64,000 nt of DNA from Prevotella corporis DSM 18810 = JCM 8529 (GTDB lineage: Bacteria > Bacteroidota > Bacteroidia > Bacteroidales > Bacteroidaceae): the NCBI RefSeq assembly GCF_000430525.1, contig NZ_AUME01000009.1, positions 31,354-95,353 of the forward strand. The letters run 5' to 3'. The notes below the pieces were generated by a model that searched no databases, was not told where the DNA came from, and saw only the letters and a program-made list of their open reading frames with translations. This document shows, piece by piece, positions 1 to 9,005 of this stretch (the stretch's first letter is position 1; each line of letters begins with the position of its first letter). A program made the position numbers and the translations under genes.

Positions 1-609
1 GCCGCAGGACTTTACCACAATACTGCAGTGGTGTTTGAAAAGGATGGTACGATAGCGGGAAAATACCGCAAGATGCACATTCCTGATGATCCGGCCTATT
101 ACGAGAAATTCTACTTTACGCCAGGCGACTTGGGCTTCACGCCCATCGATACCAGCTTAGGCCGTTTGGGAGTGCTTGTCTGCTGGGACCAATGGTATCC
201 TGAGGCTGCGCGTATGATGGCACTGCAGGGAGCTGAAATTCTCATCTATCCTACGGCAATCGGCTACGAAAGCAGTGACTCCGATGAAGAGCAGCAGCGT
301 CAGCGTGAAGCATGGACTACCGTCATGCGTGGTCATGCCGTTGCCAATGGCTTGCCGGTGGTGGCTGTGAACAGAGTAGGGCACGAGTCTGACCCAAGTG
401 GGCAGACCAATGGCATTCAGTTCTGGGGCAGCAGCTTCGTTGCCGGTCCACAAGGAGAGCTCCACTATCAGGCTTGTGACGATGATGAGGAAAGTCTCAT
501 TGTCAGTATCGACTTGGATCATAGCGAGGAAGTGCGTCGCTGGTGGCCCTTCCTTCGTGACCGCCGGATTGAAAACTATGGTGATATAGTACGTCGCTTC
601 ATCGATTAG
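1..609 (+). CDS. aguB: N-carbamoylputrescine amidase, 3' part
   Basis: Carbon-nitrogen hydrolase (nitrilase superfamily) that converts N-carbamoylputrescine to putrescine, CO2 and ammonia, the last step of the agmatine route to putrescine. The reading frame is open from base 1, so the N-terminus and the catalytic Glu lie outside the window. The catalytic Lys (in YRKMHIP) and the Cys nucleophile (in VCWDQWYPEAAR) are both visible, and the C-terminal half is intact to its TAG stop. The YRKMHIPDDP and CWDQWYPE signatures are closer to AguB than to other nitrilases, but the assignment rests on recognised motifs only. Confidence 0.88.
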   Translation, partial: AAGLYHNTAVVFEKDGTIAGKYRKMHIPDDPAYYEKFYFTPGDLGFTPIDTSLGRLGVLVCWDQWYPEAARMMALQGAEILIYPTAIGYESSDSDEEQQRQREAWTTVMRGHAVANGLPVVAVNRVGHESDPSGQTNGIQFWGSSFVAGPQGELHYQACDDDEESLIVSIDLDHSEEVRRWWPFLRDRRIENYGDIVRRFID

Positions 610-1087
610 CATTGCGAAAATCTTTGACGATCGTCTGAAAAAAGAGCCATTATTTTGGGTGCTCTACACTTTCGATTTCAAATAAACGAATTTTGAGGTA
701 ATAGGTATTCAGTTGTTGTTCAATGTGTTATGATGATTGGCATTTCTATAGGTTCGTACCGATGGTAAAAAAACGTGAATATGACGATTGATAGCTATAG
801 CTTTTGCATGGTGATAGATGCCCTTTCGACGAGCGATAGGTCATGTGTTGTTGTATGAAAGATGACCAACGAGTGAGTTTTAACGTCGTCTTAGTCTGTT
901 TTGGGTTAGTCTTTGCCTGTCAAAAGATGGTTTTTCGCATATTGCTTTCCTAAAACCGAGAGTGGAACATGTCATCTTTTTGGTAAATTCTATTTACAAA
1001 TCGAACTCATGACAGTCAATGCTCAAGTGCTGTCAATCGGTCAAACCATCCTTGTTGTTGGATGCCTGTCGCTTGGAAGTAAAAGAA
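610..1087. other. Intergenic region without a recognised gene
   Basis: About 480 bases between the convergent aguB and the minus-strand secreted-protein gene. Short open frames occur but none has a credible start context or recognisable product. Apart from the terminator at its right edge I see no repeat or RNA structure. Confidence 0.5.
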
Positions 1088-1117
1088 AATCCCTATAAGT
1101 TGGAGCTTATAGGGATT
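1088..1117 (-). terminator. Intrinsic terminator of the minus-strand pair
   Basis: Perfect 12-bp stem (AATCCCTATAAG with its complement) around a 6-base loop. On the minus strand it is followed by a T-rich tract (TTCTTTT). It lies 12 bases past the stop of the minus-strand gene that ends at 1129. Confidence 0.85.
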
Positions 1118-1128
1118 GCTATTTATTG

Positions 1129-1992
1129 TTATCTAACTGGGTAGTCGAACCTCTGGGTGTTGTAGAAATGGTTTTTGGGTTGCGGCATGCGATCAACCTC
1201 AACATTAATGGAGATTGAATTTTGATTATGCTCGCCCCATTGATATGTCACACCTCCACCGATTCTGTCCATAAACCGGTTAGCAGCCTGTCCATAGCCA
1301 TATCCCATGTAAGGATTGTATGCCCATCCTGCATAAATAGGACTATAAGCCATGCCGTATCTGCCCCATCCGTTGCCGAATGTGCCGTAGCCCATGACCC
1401 AGGGGTCGAAGTTGTCGGATGTGAAAGCTTTCTGAATAAAGGCGTATGCGCTCCAATGTTCGTTGAAGCGATACCCCAAGACGGCATTGACTCCAGCCGA
1501 TGTGTAATTGTTGCTGCCGTAAATCATGTTGTTGAAGTAACCGCCTACGGCCAACGTTGCTTTCTTGGAAAGGTTGGTTACATACATGACAGAAATATCC
1601 TGAGTGAAGCCAGCACCATGTCCGAACCCATCACCAAAATTGGCGAAAACCGATGCGCCGATATTGACATTCAGGCCCTTGTGCAGTCGCCATGAGTTCC
1701 ACCCCCACCCATAGTCCCAATAGGGATAATATAGGTCATTGTTGGTGATGGCCTGTCCGTTCTCATCGATCATCGGCAGGTTCTGGTCGATTTGTTGCTG
1801 TTGCGCACGATCCTCGGCCAGCCTGCGAGCATATTCCTTCTCGGCTTCGGTAGCCTCCCTTGGTCCTTGCAGGCGTGAAGATTCAATTGGCTCAACCGAA
1901 GGCTGTCCTTGGTTATCCCCATCATAGACATCCTGAGCATGCAAAGGCATGCCGAGTACTATGATTGCTGCTATGATAAAAATCTTTCTCAT
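1129..1992 (-). CDS. Secreted/envelope protein of unknown function
   Basis: Starts with a clear signal peptide (MRKIFIIAAIIVLGMPLHAQ) cleaved after AQ. The ATG at 1992 is preferred to a TTG nine bases upstream because it begins the signal peptide exactly. The mature protein has a Gln/Glu-rich region (about residues 25-80), then a Gly/Tyr/Trp/Asn-rich C-terminal part with YPYWDYGWGW, suggesting a beta-rich outer-membrane or surface protein. It ends with sequences like those of outer-membrane beta strands (GGGVTYQWGEHNQNSISINVEV). It lies 60 bases downstream of the epimerase-like gene on the same strand, so the two are probably co-transcribed. I do not recognise a named family. Confidence 0.75.
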   Translation of the reverse strand: MRKIFIIAAIIVLGMPLHAQDVYDGDNQGQPSVEPIESSRLQGPREATEAEKEYARRLAEDRAQQQQIDQNLPMIDENGQAITNNDLYYPYWDYGWGWNSWRLHKGLNVNIGASVFANFGDGFGHGAGFTQDISVMYVTNLSKKATLAVGGYFNNMIYGSNNYTSAGVNAVLGYRFNEHWSAYAFIQKAFTSDNFDPWVMGYGTFGNGWGRYGMAYSPIYAGWAYNPYMGYGYGQAANRFMDRIGGGVTYQWGEHNQNSISINVEVDRMPQPKNHFYNTQRFDYPVR

Positions 1993-2051
1993 CTGCTGCA
2001 AATTTAATTGATAGGTAATGAACCACCAAAAATTTTAAAACTTATTAGGCT

Positions 2052-3008
2052 TTATTTCACGGCTGTGCCCTGTTCCATCATTACTGGCACTTCGGTGGTA
2101 AAGATGAATACTGTGACGGTGTGGAAAACCTGTCCAGGTTCAACCGTAGCATTGATTTCTTCCTTGTCCTCATCATATCCTTTGTGCAGTGGCTGGAACG
2201 ATATCCCTTTGCTTTTCTTTCCGTAGGTGTCAATCTTCAACGTCGGTTCATACGTGTAAACAGTCATAGCCCTGCCGCTTTGTGCATCGAAAATGATTGC
2301 AGCGGGTTTTTGGACGTTGCCTGGATGACGGAGTTGAAAAGCGTGTCTGTAGCCCGATTTCAGGCCGTTGATTCGTTCGCCAATCTCCCTTGGCTGAATG
2401 AAGTTGAGGGGCGTTCGGCGAATGTAATTCTGTTCGCCAGTCAATTGCATATCTTCATTGAAGAGATTCGTCTTGTATGAGTCAATCCAAAGGTGTTGTT
2501 TCAGTATTGACCGGGCAGGATTCCCGCCAATATTGAACACGATACCGTTGGTGAGCGTGTAGTGCGTGGCAACGGTCGAAGTCACCTGGTAATGTATATC
2601 CAATGCGTTTTGGTCCGAGAGAGTATAAGTGACGGAGAAATTCATCTTGCCTTCAAATCCCTTCTCATCCTCAAAACTACTGTATCGGAAAGTGACCGAT
2701 TGCTCATCGGCACTGACGACATCCCATGTCTTTTCGGCCAAGGTTGTTTTCAACGCACCATCATTGCAGATAAGAGTTGCACCAAGAGCAGGCTCGCGCA
2801 GATAGGCCTTGATGTCCTTATAGCCTTTGACAACCGGCTGTAAGCGTCCGTTCCAGTTTGATGCCGTTAGCGACATCAACCGTGCTCCGTAGTTGCTCAA
2901 GATAGCCTCCATTCCCGTATTGTTGACGAGACGGTATGTCTTTATCTCTTGTGCTTGCGCTGCCATTACGAGCAAACTGGCTATGAGATTTATACCGATG
3001 TATTTCAT
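2052..3008 (-). CDS. Aldose 1-epimerase-like secreted protein with altered active site
   Basis: Related to galactose mutarotases (GalM fold): the framework NNTGMEAILSNYGARLMSL at the start, GERINGLKSGYRHAFQL in the middle and the late YTYEPTLKID segment are typical. An N-terminal signal peptide ends near AQAQ, so the protein acts outside the cytoplasm. At 318 residues it is shorter than usual GalM (about 340-380): the RYANRI block that precedes the first catalytic His region is missing. The catalytic NH of the xLTNHTYFNL motif is NG here (LTNGIVFNIGG), and the Glu expected in the LExQH motif is not visible (ISFQPLHKG). It may therefore bind sugar without mutarotase activity. It is the first gene of a two-gene minus-strand unit. 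Confidence 0.78.
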   Translation of the reverse strand: MKYIGINLIASLLVMAAQAQEIKTYRLVNNTGMEAILSNYGARLMSLTASNWNGRLQPVVKGYKDIKAYLREPALGATLICNDGALKTTLAEKTWDVVSADEQSVTFRYSSFEDEKGFEGKMNFSVTYTLSDQNALDIHYQVTSTVATHYTLTNGIVFNIGGNPARSILKQHLWIDSYKTNLFNEDMQLTGEQNYIRRTPLNFIQPREIGERINGLKSGYRHAFQLRHPGNVQKPAAIIFDAQSGRAMTVYTYEPTLKIDTYGKKSKGISFQPLHKGYDEDKEEINATVEPGQVFHTVTVFIFTTEVPVMMEQGTAVK

Positions 3009-3488
3009 TGTTTATGCTTTTTTATTATATTTCTATTATGAGATAAACACCATTGTTGTTTCCACCTTTTATATTTAGAGGTCGAACCTACTGGTGTGTC
3101 ATTTGCATCAATAGCATTAACGTTCAGGTTAAATATGTTGCGAATATATAAAAAATCTTGTAATTTTCCAATTTTGATTGATAGTATTTGCACAAGATTA
3201 ATGATTTATGGTTTGTAGCGTGTGTCTTTACCTTCCAAGGACTTGTTAGTCACTTCATAATCTATGTCTTATTTCAATGGAATTCCCCAAACGATTGTGT
3301 CGAACTGCCATCTACGGCAAGTGGTAAGGGCTGTACCAATTATGCATTCATAGTAGAAAATAAGAGTGAAGATAAAAGAAAATGGCTTTTTTAAATAGTT
3401 TAATATTAAATATTTTGCCATGTAATTACTTCTTGCTATTTTTACACCCCGAATTAGCTATTGCCTAAATTTATTATTAATTATAAAA
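3009..3488. other. Divergent intergenic region upstream of ftcD
   Basis: About 480 AT-rich bases between the minus-strand epimerase-like gene and ftcD. It contains the ftcD promoter at 3414-3444. On the minus strand no TAnnTTTG box is exact; a near match sits at about 3085-3095. No gene or RNA structure is evident in the rest. Confidence 0.5.
3414..3444 (+). promoter_or_regulatory. Promoter of the histidine-utilisation genes
   Basis: TTTG at 3414-3417, exactly 19 bases, then TATTTTTA at 3437-3444. This matches the Bacteroidetes consensus except for the last base of the -7 box. The predicted start of transcription lies about 35 bases upstream of the ftcD ATG. Confidence 0.6.
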
Positions 3489-5192
3489 ATGGTACAAGAA
3501 AAACAAATTGTTGAGTGCGTTCCAAATATTAGCGAAGGACGCAACAAAGAAGTTATCAAACAAGTTACGGACGAAATAGAACGCGTGAAAGGCGTGAAAC
3601 TCTTGGATGTTGATCCGGGTGAAGCTACTAACCGCACAGTTATTACTTTCGTCGGTACCCCTGATGTAGTGATGGAGGCTGCTTTCCGTTGTGTTCAGAA
3701 AGCCGCTCAGCTTATTGATATGCGTCAGCATCACGGTGCACACCCTCGTATGGGTGCTACAGATGTTTGCCCATTGATACCGGTTTCCGGCATTACACTT
3801 GAGGAATGTGCAGAATTGGCGCGCAAATTGGCAGAGCGCATTGCCACTGAGCTGAAAGTTCCTTGCTATTGCTATGAGGCTGCCGCAAGAACACCGGAAC
3901 GCAAGAATCTCGCGATTTGTCGTAAGGGAGAGTATGAAGGCTTGCAAGAAAGAATGACCGTTGAGAAGGAAGCGCCCGATTTTGGCGCACGGCCTTGGGA
4001 TGAAGGAGTTGCTCGTAGCGGTTGTACGGCTGTGGGTGCGCGCGATTTCCTGATTGCCACCAATTTCAATCTTAACACCACTTCCACTCGTCGTGCAAAT
4101 GCCATAGCCTTTGATGTCAGGGAAAAAGGACGTCCACAGCGAGAAGGCGGTTCACCGGTAGGTAAGCCCATGAAAGATGCCAATGGCAAGACTATTATGA
4201 TTCCCGGAACGTTGAAAGGAACCAAAGCCATTGGCTGGTATATTGATGAATATGAAATCGCACAGGTATCGATGAATATTACCGATATCAACGTTACTCC
4301 GCTCCATGTGGCATTCGACGAGGTGAGTCGTTGTGCGCAGAATCGTGGCGTTCGAGTTACGGGTACGGAAATTGTGGGCTTGATACCGAAACGCACACTC
4401 ATCGATGCCGGTAAATATTTCTTGAAGAAGCAGCAACGCTCTACGGGTATTCCCGAAAACGATATTATTAAGATTGCCATCAAGTCTATGGGGTTGGACG
4501 ATTTGAAAGAGTTTAATCCTCGTGAGAAAGTGATAGAATTCCTTTTGGAAGACGCACAAAAGTCGGAGAAGCTGATCGACCTGACCGTTAAAGGCTTTGC
4601 CGATGAGACATCGCGCGAGTCTCCCGCTCCCGGTGGAGGTACCATCTCTGCTTACATGGGTGCGCTTGGCGCCGCTCTCGGTACAATGGTGGCAAACCTT
4701 TCCAGCCACAAGGCAGGTTGGGATGCACGTTGGGAAGAGTTCAGTAATTGGGCAGATAAAGGGCAGATGGTTCAAGCCGAACTGATGATGCTTGTTGATG
4801 AAGATACAGAAGCATTTAATCGCATCATGGAGGCATTCGGACTGCCAAAGGGAACCGATGAAGAGAAAGCGGCTCGCTCTGCTGCCATTCAGGCTGCCAC
4901 GTTGTTCGCCACGGAAGTTCCTTTGCACACCATGAAGGCTTCTTATAAGGTGTTCGAGATATGCAAAGCCATGGCCGAAGAAGGCAATCCCAACAGTGTC
5001 TCTGATGCCGGTGTGGGTGTTTTAGCAGCTCGTGCAGCTGTCTTGGGTGCAGGATTGAACGTTAAGATCAATGCTGCCGGATTGAAAGATCGTGCCACTG
5101 CGGACAAACTCGTTGGGGAGGCCAACGAACTGATTAAGAAAGCCAACGAACAAGAGGCTGAAATCATGAAGATTGTAGAAGAAAAATTGTAA
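3489..5192 (+). CDS. ftcD: Glutamate formimidoyltransferase / formimidotetrahydrofolate cyclodeaminase
   Basis: Bifunctional fusion that moves the formimino group of N-formimino-glutamate to tetrahydrofolate and then deaminates it cyclically, releasing ammonia: the last step of histidine breakdown to glutamate. Residues 1-330 are the formiminotransferase (starts VECVPNISEGR; HHGAHPRMGATDVCPLIP and the later RGVRVTGTEIVGLIP segment are hallmarks). Residues about 350-567 are the cyclodeaminase (SPAPGGGTISAYMGALGAAL; SVSDAGVGVLAARAA). Length and order match the mammalian FTCD layout. It is followed after 22 bases by hutU, so the two form an operon. Both domains look intact. Confidence 0.95.
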   Translation: MVQEKQIVECVPNISEGRNKEVIKQVTDEIERVKGVKLLDVDPGEATNRTVITFVGTPDVVMEAAFRCVQKAAQLIDMRQHHGAHPRMGATDVCPLIPVSGITLEECAELARKLAERIATELKVPCYCYEAAARTPERKNLAICRKGEYEGLQERMTVEKEAPDFGARPWDEGVARSGCTAVGARDFLIATNFNLNTTSTRRANAIAFDVREKGRPQREGGSPVGKPMKDANGKTIMIPGTLKGTKAIGWYIDEYEIAQVSMNITDINVTPLHVAFDEVSRCAQNRGVRVTGTEIVGLIPKRTLIDAGKYFLKKQQRSTGIPENDIIKIAIKSMGLDDLKEFNPREKVIEFLLEDAQKSEKLIDLTVKGFADETSRESPAPGGGTISAYMGALGAALGTMVANLSSHKAGWDARWEEFSNWADKGQMVQAELMMLVDEDTEAFNRIMEAFGLPKGTDEEKAARSAAIQAATLFATEVPLHTMKASYKVFEICKAMAEEGNPNSVSDAGVGVLAARAAVLGAGLNVKINAAGLKDRATADKLVGEANELIKKANEQEAEIMKIVEEKL

Positions 5193-5214
5193 TTAACATA
5201 AAGACTATAGAACA

Positions 5215-7209
5215 ATGACAAAAGAACAGTTTATTGCTGATATCCGTGCTGGTATTCCCGACACACTACCGGAACCACAGGCTTACGACACAACGATAAA
5301 TCACGCTCCGAAGCGTAAGGACATTCTTACTTCTGAGGAAAAGAAACTTGCTCTTCGCAATGCTTTGCGTTATTTTCCGAAGAAGTTCCATGCTACGTTG
5401 GCGCCTGAATTTGCTGAAGAATTGCATAAATACGGACGAATTTATATGTATCGTTTCCGTCCGACTTACGACATGTATGCTCGTCCTATTGATGAGTATC
5501 CTCACAAATCGGAGCAGGCTGCTGCCATCATGATGATGATTCAGAACAACCTCGACAAGGCTGTGGCTCAACATCCACACGAATTGATCACATACGGTGG
5601 CAATGGAGCAGTGTTCCAGAACTGGGCACAGTATCGTCTCGTCATGAAATATTTGAGTGAGATGACCGATGAGCAGACACTTGTAATGTACTCCGGACAT
5701 CCTCTCGGACTTTTCCCATCACATAAGAATGCACCTCGCGTAGTGGTTACCAATGGTATGGTAATTCCCAATTATTCAAAACAAGACGACTGGGAACGCG
5801 ACAATGCTTTGGGTGTTAGCCAATATGGTCAGATGACAGCCGGCTCGTATATGTATATCGGTCCGCAAGGCATCGTTCACGGTACTACCATCACCGTGCT
5901 GAATGCCGCTCGCAAAGTGGGTGGCGACAACATGAAGCTCTTTGTTACCGCCGGATTGGGTGGAATGTCGGGAGCTCAGCCGAAGGCAGGCAACATTGCC
6001 GGTGTGGTGAGCGTAACGGCGGAAATCAATCCGTTGGCAGCTCGTAAACGTTATGAACAAGGTTGGGTGGACGAGCTGCACGAGAACCTTGACGAGTTGA
6101 TACCGGCAATCCGAAAGGCGGTAGAGGAAAAACGCGTCGTTTCTTTGGCATACGTTGGTAACGTGGTTGACCTTTGGGAGCGTTTGGCAGAAGAGAACAT
6201 CCGTGTGGATCTCGGTTCCGACCAGACATCGCTCCACAATCCTTGGGCAGGCGGTTACTATCCAGTGGGTATATCTTTTGAGGAAAGCAAACGCATGATG
6301 GCAGAAGAACCTGAAAAATTCAAAGAGAAGGTGCAGGAGTCGTTGCGTCGTCAGGTGGCAGCTATCAATAAACTAACTGCCAACGGCATGTACTTCTTTG
6401 ATTACGGCAACGCTTTCCTCTTGGAGTCGAGTCGCGCCGGCGCAGATATCATGGACAAGGATGGTAAGTTCCGTTACCCTTCATACGTTCAGGATATCAT
6501 GGGTCCGATGTTCTTCGATTATGGCTTTGGACCTTTCCGCTGGGTTTGTTCGTCTGGCGACCCGAAGGATTTGGAAGTTACCGACCGCATTGCCACAGAA
6601 GTGTTGGAGGAAATGCGCAAGACTGTCACTCCCGACATCATTGGTCAATTGGATGATAACATCCACTGGATAAAGGAGGCAGGGAAGAACAAACTTGTTG
6701 TCGGCTCACAAGCTCGTATTCTTTACGCTGACTGCGAGGGCAGAACGAAGATAGCCTTGGCATTCAACGAAGCCATAAAGAAGGGTGAAATCAGTCGTCC
6801 CGTTGTATTGGGTCGCGACCACCACGATGTTTCCGGTACCGACTCTCCTTTCCGCGAGACCTCCAATATCTATGATGGCTCACAGTTCTGTGCCGATATG
6901 GCAGTGCAGAACGTTATTGGCGATGCTTTCCGTGGTGCCACATGGGTATCCATCCACAACGGTGGCGGCGTAGGTTGGGGTGAAGTGATGAACGGTGGCT
7001 TCGGTATGGTCATCGATGGTGGCGAGGATTCAGAACGCCACATCCGCGAAATGCTCCTTTGGGACGTAAACAACGGTATCACACGTCGCAGCTGGGCTCG
7101 CAACAAGGGTTCCATCGATGCCATCAAACGCGAGATGGAACGCACGCCGGGCTTGAACGTTACGCTTCCGAACTTTGTGGACGACGACGTGATAGATAAA
7201 GCTTTTTAA
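5215..7209 (+). CDS. hutU: Urocanate hydratase
   Basis: Urocanase adds water to urocanate, giving 4-imidazolone-5-propionate, with tightly bound NAD+. The 664-residue protein shows LITYGGNGAVFQNWAQYRL, the VMYSGHPLGLFPSH block, the GGMSGAQPKA nucleotide-binding segment and the late DHHDVSGTDSPFRETSNIYDGS and NGGGVGWGEVMNGGFGMV motifs. It is about 100 residues longer than the enzymes of Bacillus or Pseudomonas and resembles the long form of Bacteroidetes and animals. It lies between ftcD and hutH in one orientation. Confidence 0.96.
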   Translation: MTKEQFIADIRAGIPDTLPEPQAYDTTINHAPKRKDILTSEEKKLALRNALRYFPKKFHATLAPEFAEELHKYGRIYMYRFRPTYDMYARPIDEYPHKSEQAAAIMMMIQNNLDKAVAQHPHELITYGGNGAVFQNWAQYRLVMKYLSEMTDEQTLVMYSGHPLGLFPSHKNAPRVVVTNGMVIPNYSKQDDWERDNALGVSQYGQMTAGSYMYIGPQGIVHGTTITVLNAARKVGGDNMKLFVTAGLGGMSGAQPKAGNIAGVVSVTAEINPLAARKRYEQGWVDELHENLDELIPAIRKAVEEKRVVSLAYVGNVVDLWERLAEENIRVDLGSDQTSLHNPWAGGYYPVGISFEESKRMMAEEPEKFKEKVQESLRRQVAAINKLTANGMYFFDYGNAFLLESSRAGADIMDKDGKFRYPSYVQDIMGPMFFDYGFGPFRWVCSSGDPKDLEVTDRIATEVLEEMRKTVTPDIIGQLDDNIHWIKEAGKNKLVVGSQARILYADCEGRTKIALAFNEAIKKGEISRPVVLGRDHHDVSGTDSPFRETSNIYDGSQFCADMAVQNVIGDAFRGATWVSIHNGGGVGWGEVMNGGFGMVIDGGEDSERHIREMLLWDVNNGITRRSWARNKGSIDAIKREMERTPGLNVTLPNFVDDDVIDKAF

Positions 7210-7256
7210 TAGATTATAAACACGCAGACAAGAAAGCAATGCCGATACCTCGAATA

Positions 7257-7370
7257 GTCGTTAAATATAACCCCTACAGTCGATTAAATAGAACGACCAA
7301 GGTCGATTAAATAGAACGACTAAGGTCGATTAAGTAGAACGGCAACGGTCGATTAAATAGAACGACTCGA
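7257..7370. repeat. Five-copy 23-bp tandem repeat between hutU and hutH
   Basis: Units start at 7257, 7279, 7302, 7325 and 7348 (spacing 22, 23, 23, 23). The unit is GTCGATTAAATAGAACGAC plus 4 variable bases. Copies 2, 3 and 5 share the 19-base core exactly, copy 4 has two changes and copy 1 is more diverged. Each unit begins GTCG and the core ends CGAC, so each is a small inverted repeat. There are no spacers. It lies within the 228-base gap in the hut cluster, downstream of the hutU stop and 68 bases before the hutH start. Confidence 0.9.
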
Positions 7371-7437
7371 CAGGCAAAAGTACAGGCTCGGTTATTGCTT
7401 TCTTATCCCTTGCGAAGAACAATAAAAACAAAAGAAA

Positions 7438-8913
7438 ATGACACATAAAATAAGTGCGGAACACCTCTCTGTTGAGAGAATAGGTGAGATAATAGAAAAA
7501 GGCATCAAACTGGAATTGTCAGCTGACGCTCGTCAGCGCATCATTCGTTGTCGCGAATACCTTGACAAGAAAATAGAAACATCCGACAAACCTATTTACG
7601 GTGTAACAACCGGTTTTGGTTCATTGTGCAAGATATCCATCGACAAACAACGTTTGGCTGATTTGCAGAAGAACCTGATGATGTCGCACGCTTGCGGTGT
7701 GGGCGAACGTGTGCCCAATGACATCGTGAAGATCATGTTGCTGCTTAAAGTTCAATCGCTCAGCTATGGTTATTCCGGCTGTCAGGTAGAGACTGTTGAG
7801 CGCCTTATCGACTTCTTCAACAACGACATCTATCCGGTGGTTTACATGCAGGGCTCACTCGGCGCTTCCGGCGACCTCGTTCCATTGGCACACCTCTGCC
7901 TACCATTGCTTGGTATTGGAAAAGTAGAATACAAGGGTGAAGTCATCACCGGTGAGGAAATGTTGGAGAAACTGAATTGGAAACCCATCCAGCTCGTATC
8001 TAAAGAAGGCTTGGCACTGCTCAACGGAACGCAGAATATGAATGCCTTTGCCGTTTGGTGTCTGCTTCAGGCACAACGTCTGAGTGACTGGGCTGACAAG
8101 ATTGGAACAATGTCGCTCGAAGCTTACGACGGACGTATCGAACCGTTCACACACGCTGTTCATGCCGTTCGCCCACATCAGGGACAGATAGAGACAGCCA
8201 AGCACATTCGCGAGTTGCTCGAGGGAAGCGAACTCATCAAGCAACCGAAAGTAAACGTGCAAGATCCATATTCTTTCCGTTGTATGCCACAAGTTCACGG
8301 TGCGTCCAAAGACACCATCCGCTATGTGAAGTCGGTCATCGACATCGAAGTGAATGCAGCTACCGATAATCCCACCGTATGCCCGGATGAAGATTTGGTC
8401 ATCTCCGCAGGCAACTTCCATGGCGAACCTATCGCACAGCCGATGGACTTCTTAGCCATTGCCCTTTGCGAATTGAGCAATATCTCGGAACGAAGAATTT
8501 ACAAACTTGTTTCCGGAACGCGCGACCTTCCGAGCTTCTTGGTTGCCAAACCGGGTGTAAACAGTGGTTTCATGATTCCACAGTACACAGCAGCTTCCAT
8601 CGTGAGTCAGAGCAAGATGTATTGTACTCCGGCTTCCGCCGACAGCATTCCATCCTCACAAGGTCAAGAAGACCATGTCAGCATGGGCGCCAATGCAGCC
8701 ACGAAACTCTATCAAGTCGTATTGAACACTGAACGTGTACTCGCCATCGAGCTTTTCAACGCAGCACAAGCACTTGAGTTCCGTCGTCCGCTGAAGTCAT
8801 CACCTGCTATAGAAGCCATCTTCGAGGCTTATCGCAAGGAAGTGCCTTTCGTTGAGAACGACCAGTTTATGGCTCCTCACATTGCCAAATCAGTGGATTT
8901 CTTGAGAAAGTAA
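7438..8913 (+). CDS. hutH: Histidine ammonia-lyase
   Basis: Removes ammonia from L-histidine to give urocanate, the first committed step of the pathway. The MIO-forming Ala-Ser-Gly triad is present in GSLGASGDLVPLAHL at about residues 143-145, and the VYGVTTGFGSL-type segment is near residue 58 (IYGVTTGFGSLCKIS). Other hallmarks are LLNGTQNMNAF and the QDPYSFRCMPQVHGASKD block. At 491 residues it is near the usual 500-510. It follows the 23-bp repeat and is closed by the strong hairpin at 8933-8989. Confidence 0.96.
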   Translation: MTHKISAEHLSVERIGEIIEKGIKLELSADARQRIIRCREYLDKKIETSDKPIYGVTTGFGSLCKISIDKQRLADLQKNLMMSHACGVGERVPNDIVKIMLLLKVQSLSYGYSGCQVETVERLIDFFNNDIYPVVYMQGSLGASGDLVPLAHLCLPLLGIGKVEYKGEVITGEEMLEKLNWKPIQLVSKEGLALLNGTQNMNAFAVWCLLQAQRLSDWADKIGTMSLEAYDGRIEPFTHAVHAVRPHQGQIETAKHIRELLEGSELIKQPKVNVQDPYSFRCMPQVHGASKDTIRYVKSVIDIEVNAATDNPTVCPDEDLVISAGNFHGEPIAQPMDFLAIALCELSNISERRIYKLVSGTRDLPSFLVAKPGVNSGFMIPQYTAASIVSQSKMYCTPASADSIPSSQGQEDHVSMGANAATKLYQVVLNTERVLAIELFNAAQALEFRRPLKSSPAIEAIFEAYRKEVPFVENDQFMAPHIAKSVDFLRK

Positions 8914-8932
8914 ACAACTTATATTAATCTCT

Positions 8933-8989
8933 AAGCCTCATTCCCTTCTTTTCCTCTCTTGTGAGGGAAAATGGGAATAAGGCTTTTTT
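8933..8989 (+). terminator. Long hairpin terminator between hutH and hutI
   Basis: AAGCCTCATTCCC at 8933-8945 pairs with GGGAATAAGGCTT at 8973-8985 (12 of 13 pairs), and an inner arm TTTTCCTC pairs with GAGGGAAAA (one bulge). A T tract runs through 8984-8989. The hutI ATG is only 17 bases further on, so the structure either ends the upstream transcript or acts as an attenuator inside the hutI leader. Confidence 0.75.
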
Positions 8990-9005
8990 ATTGAATTACC
9001 GGATT

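Noticed and set aside
913..1098. Small plus-strand open frame after aguB
   Set aside because: No start context or family, and it reads into the minus-strand terminator.
7257..7370. CRISPR array
   Set aside because: The 23-bp units are directly joined with no spacers and no cas genes are present.
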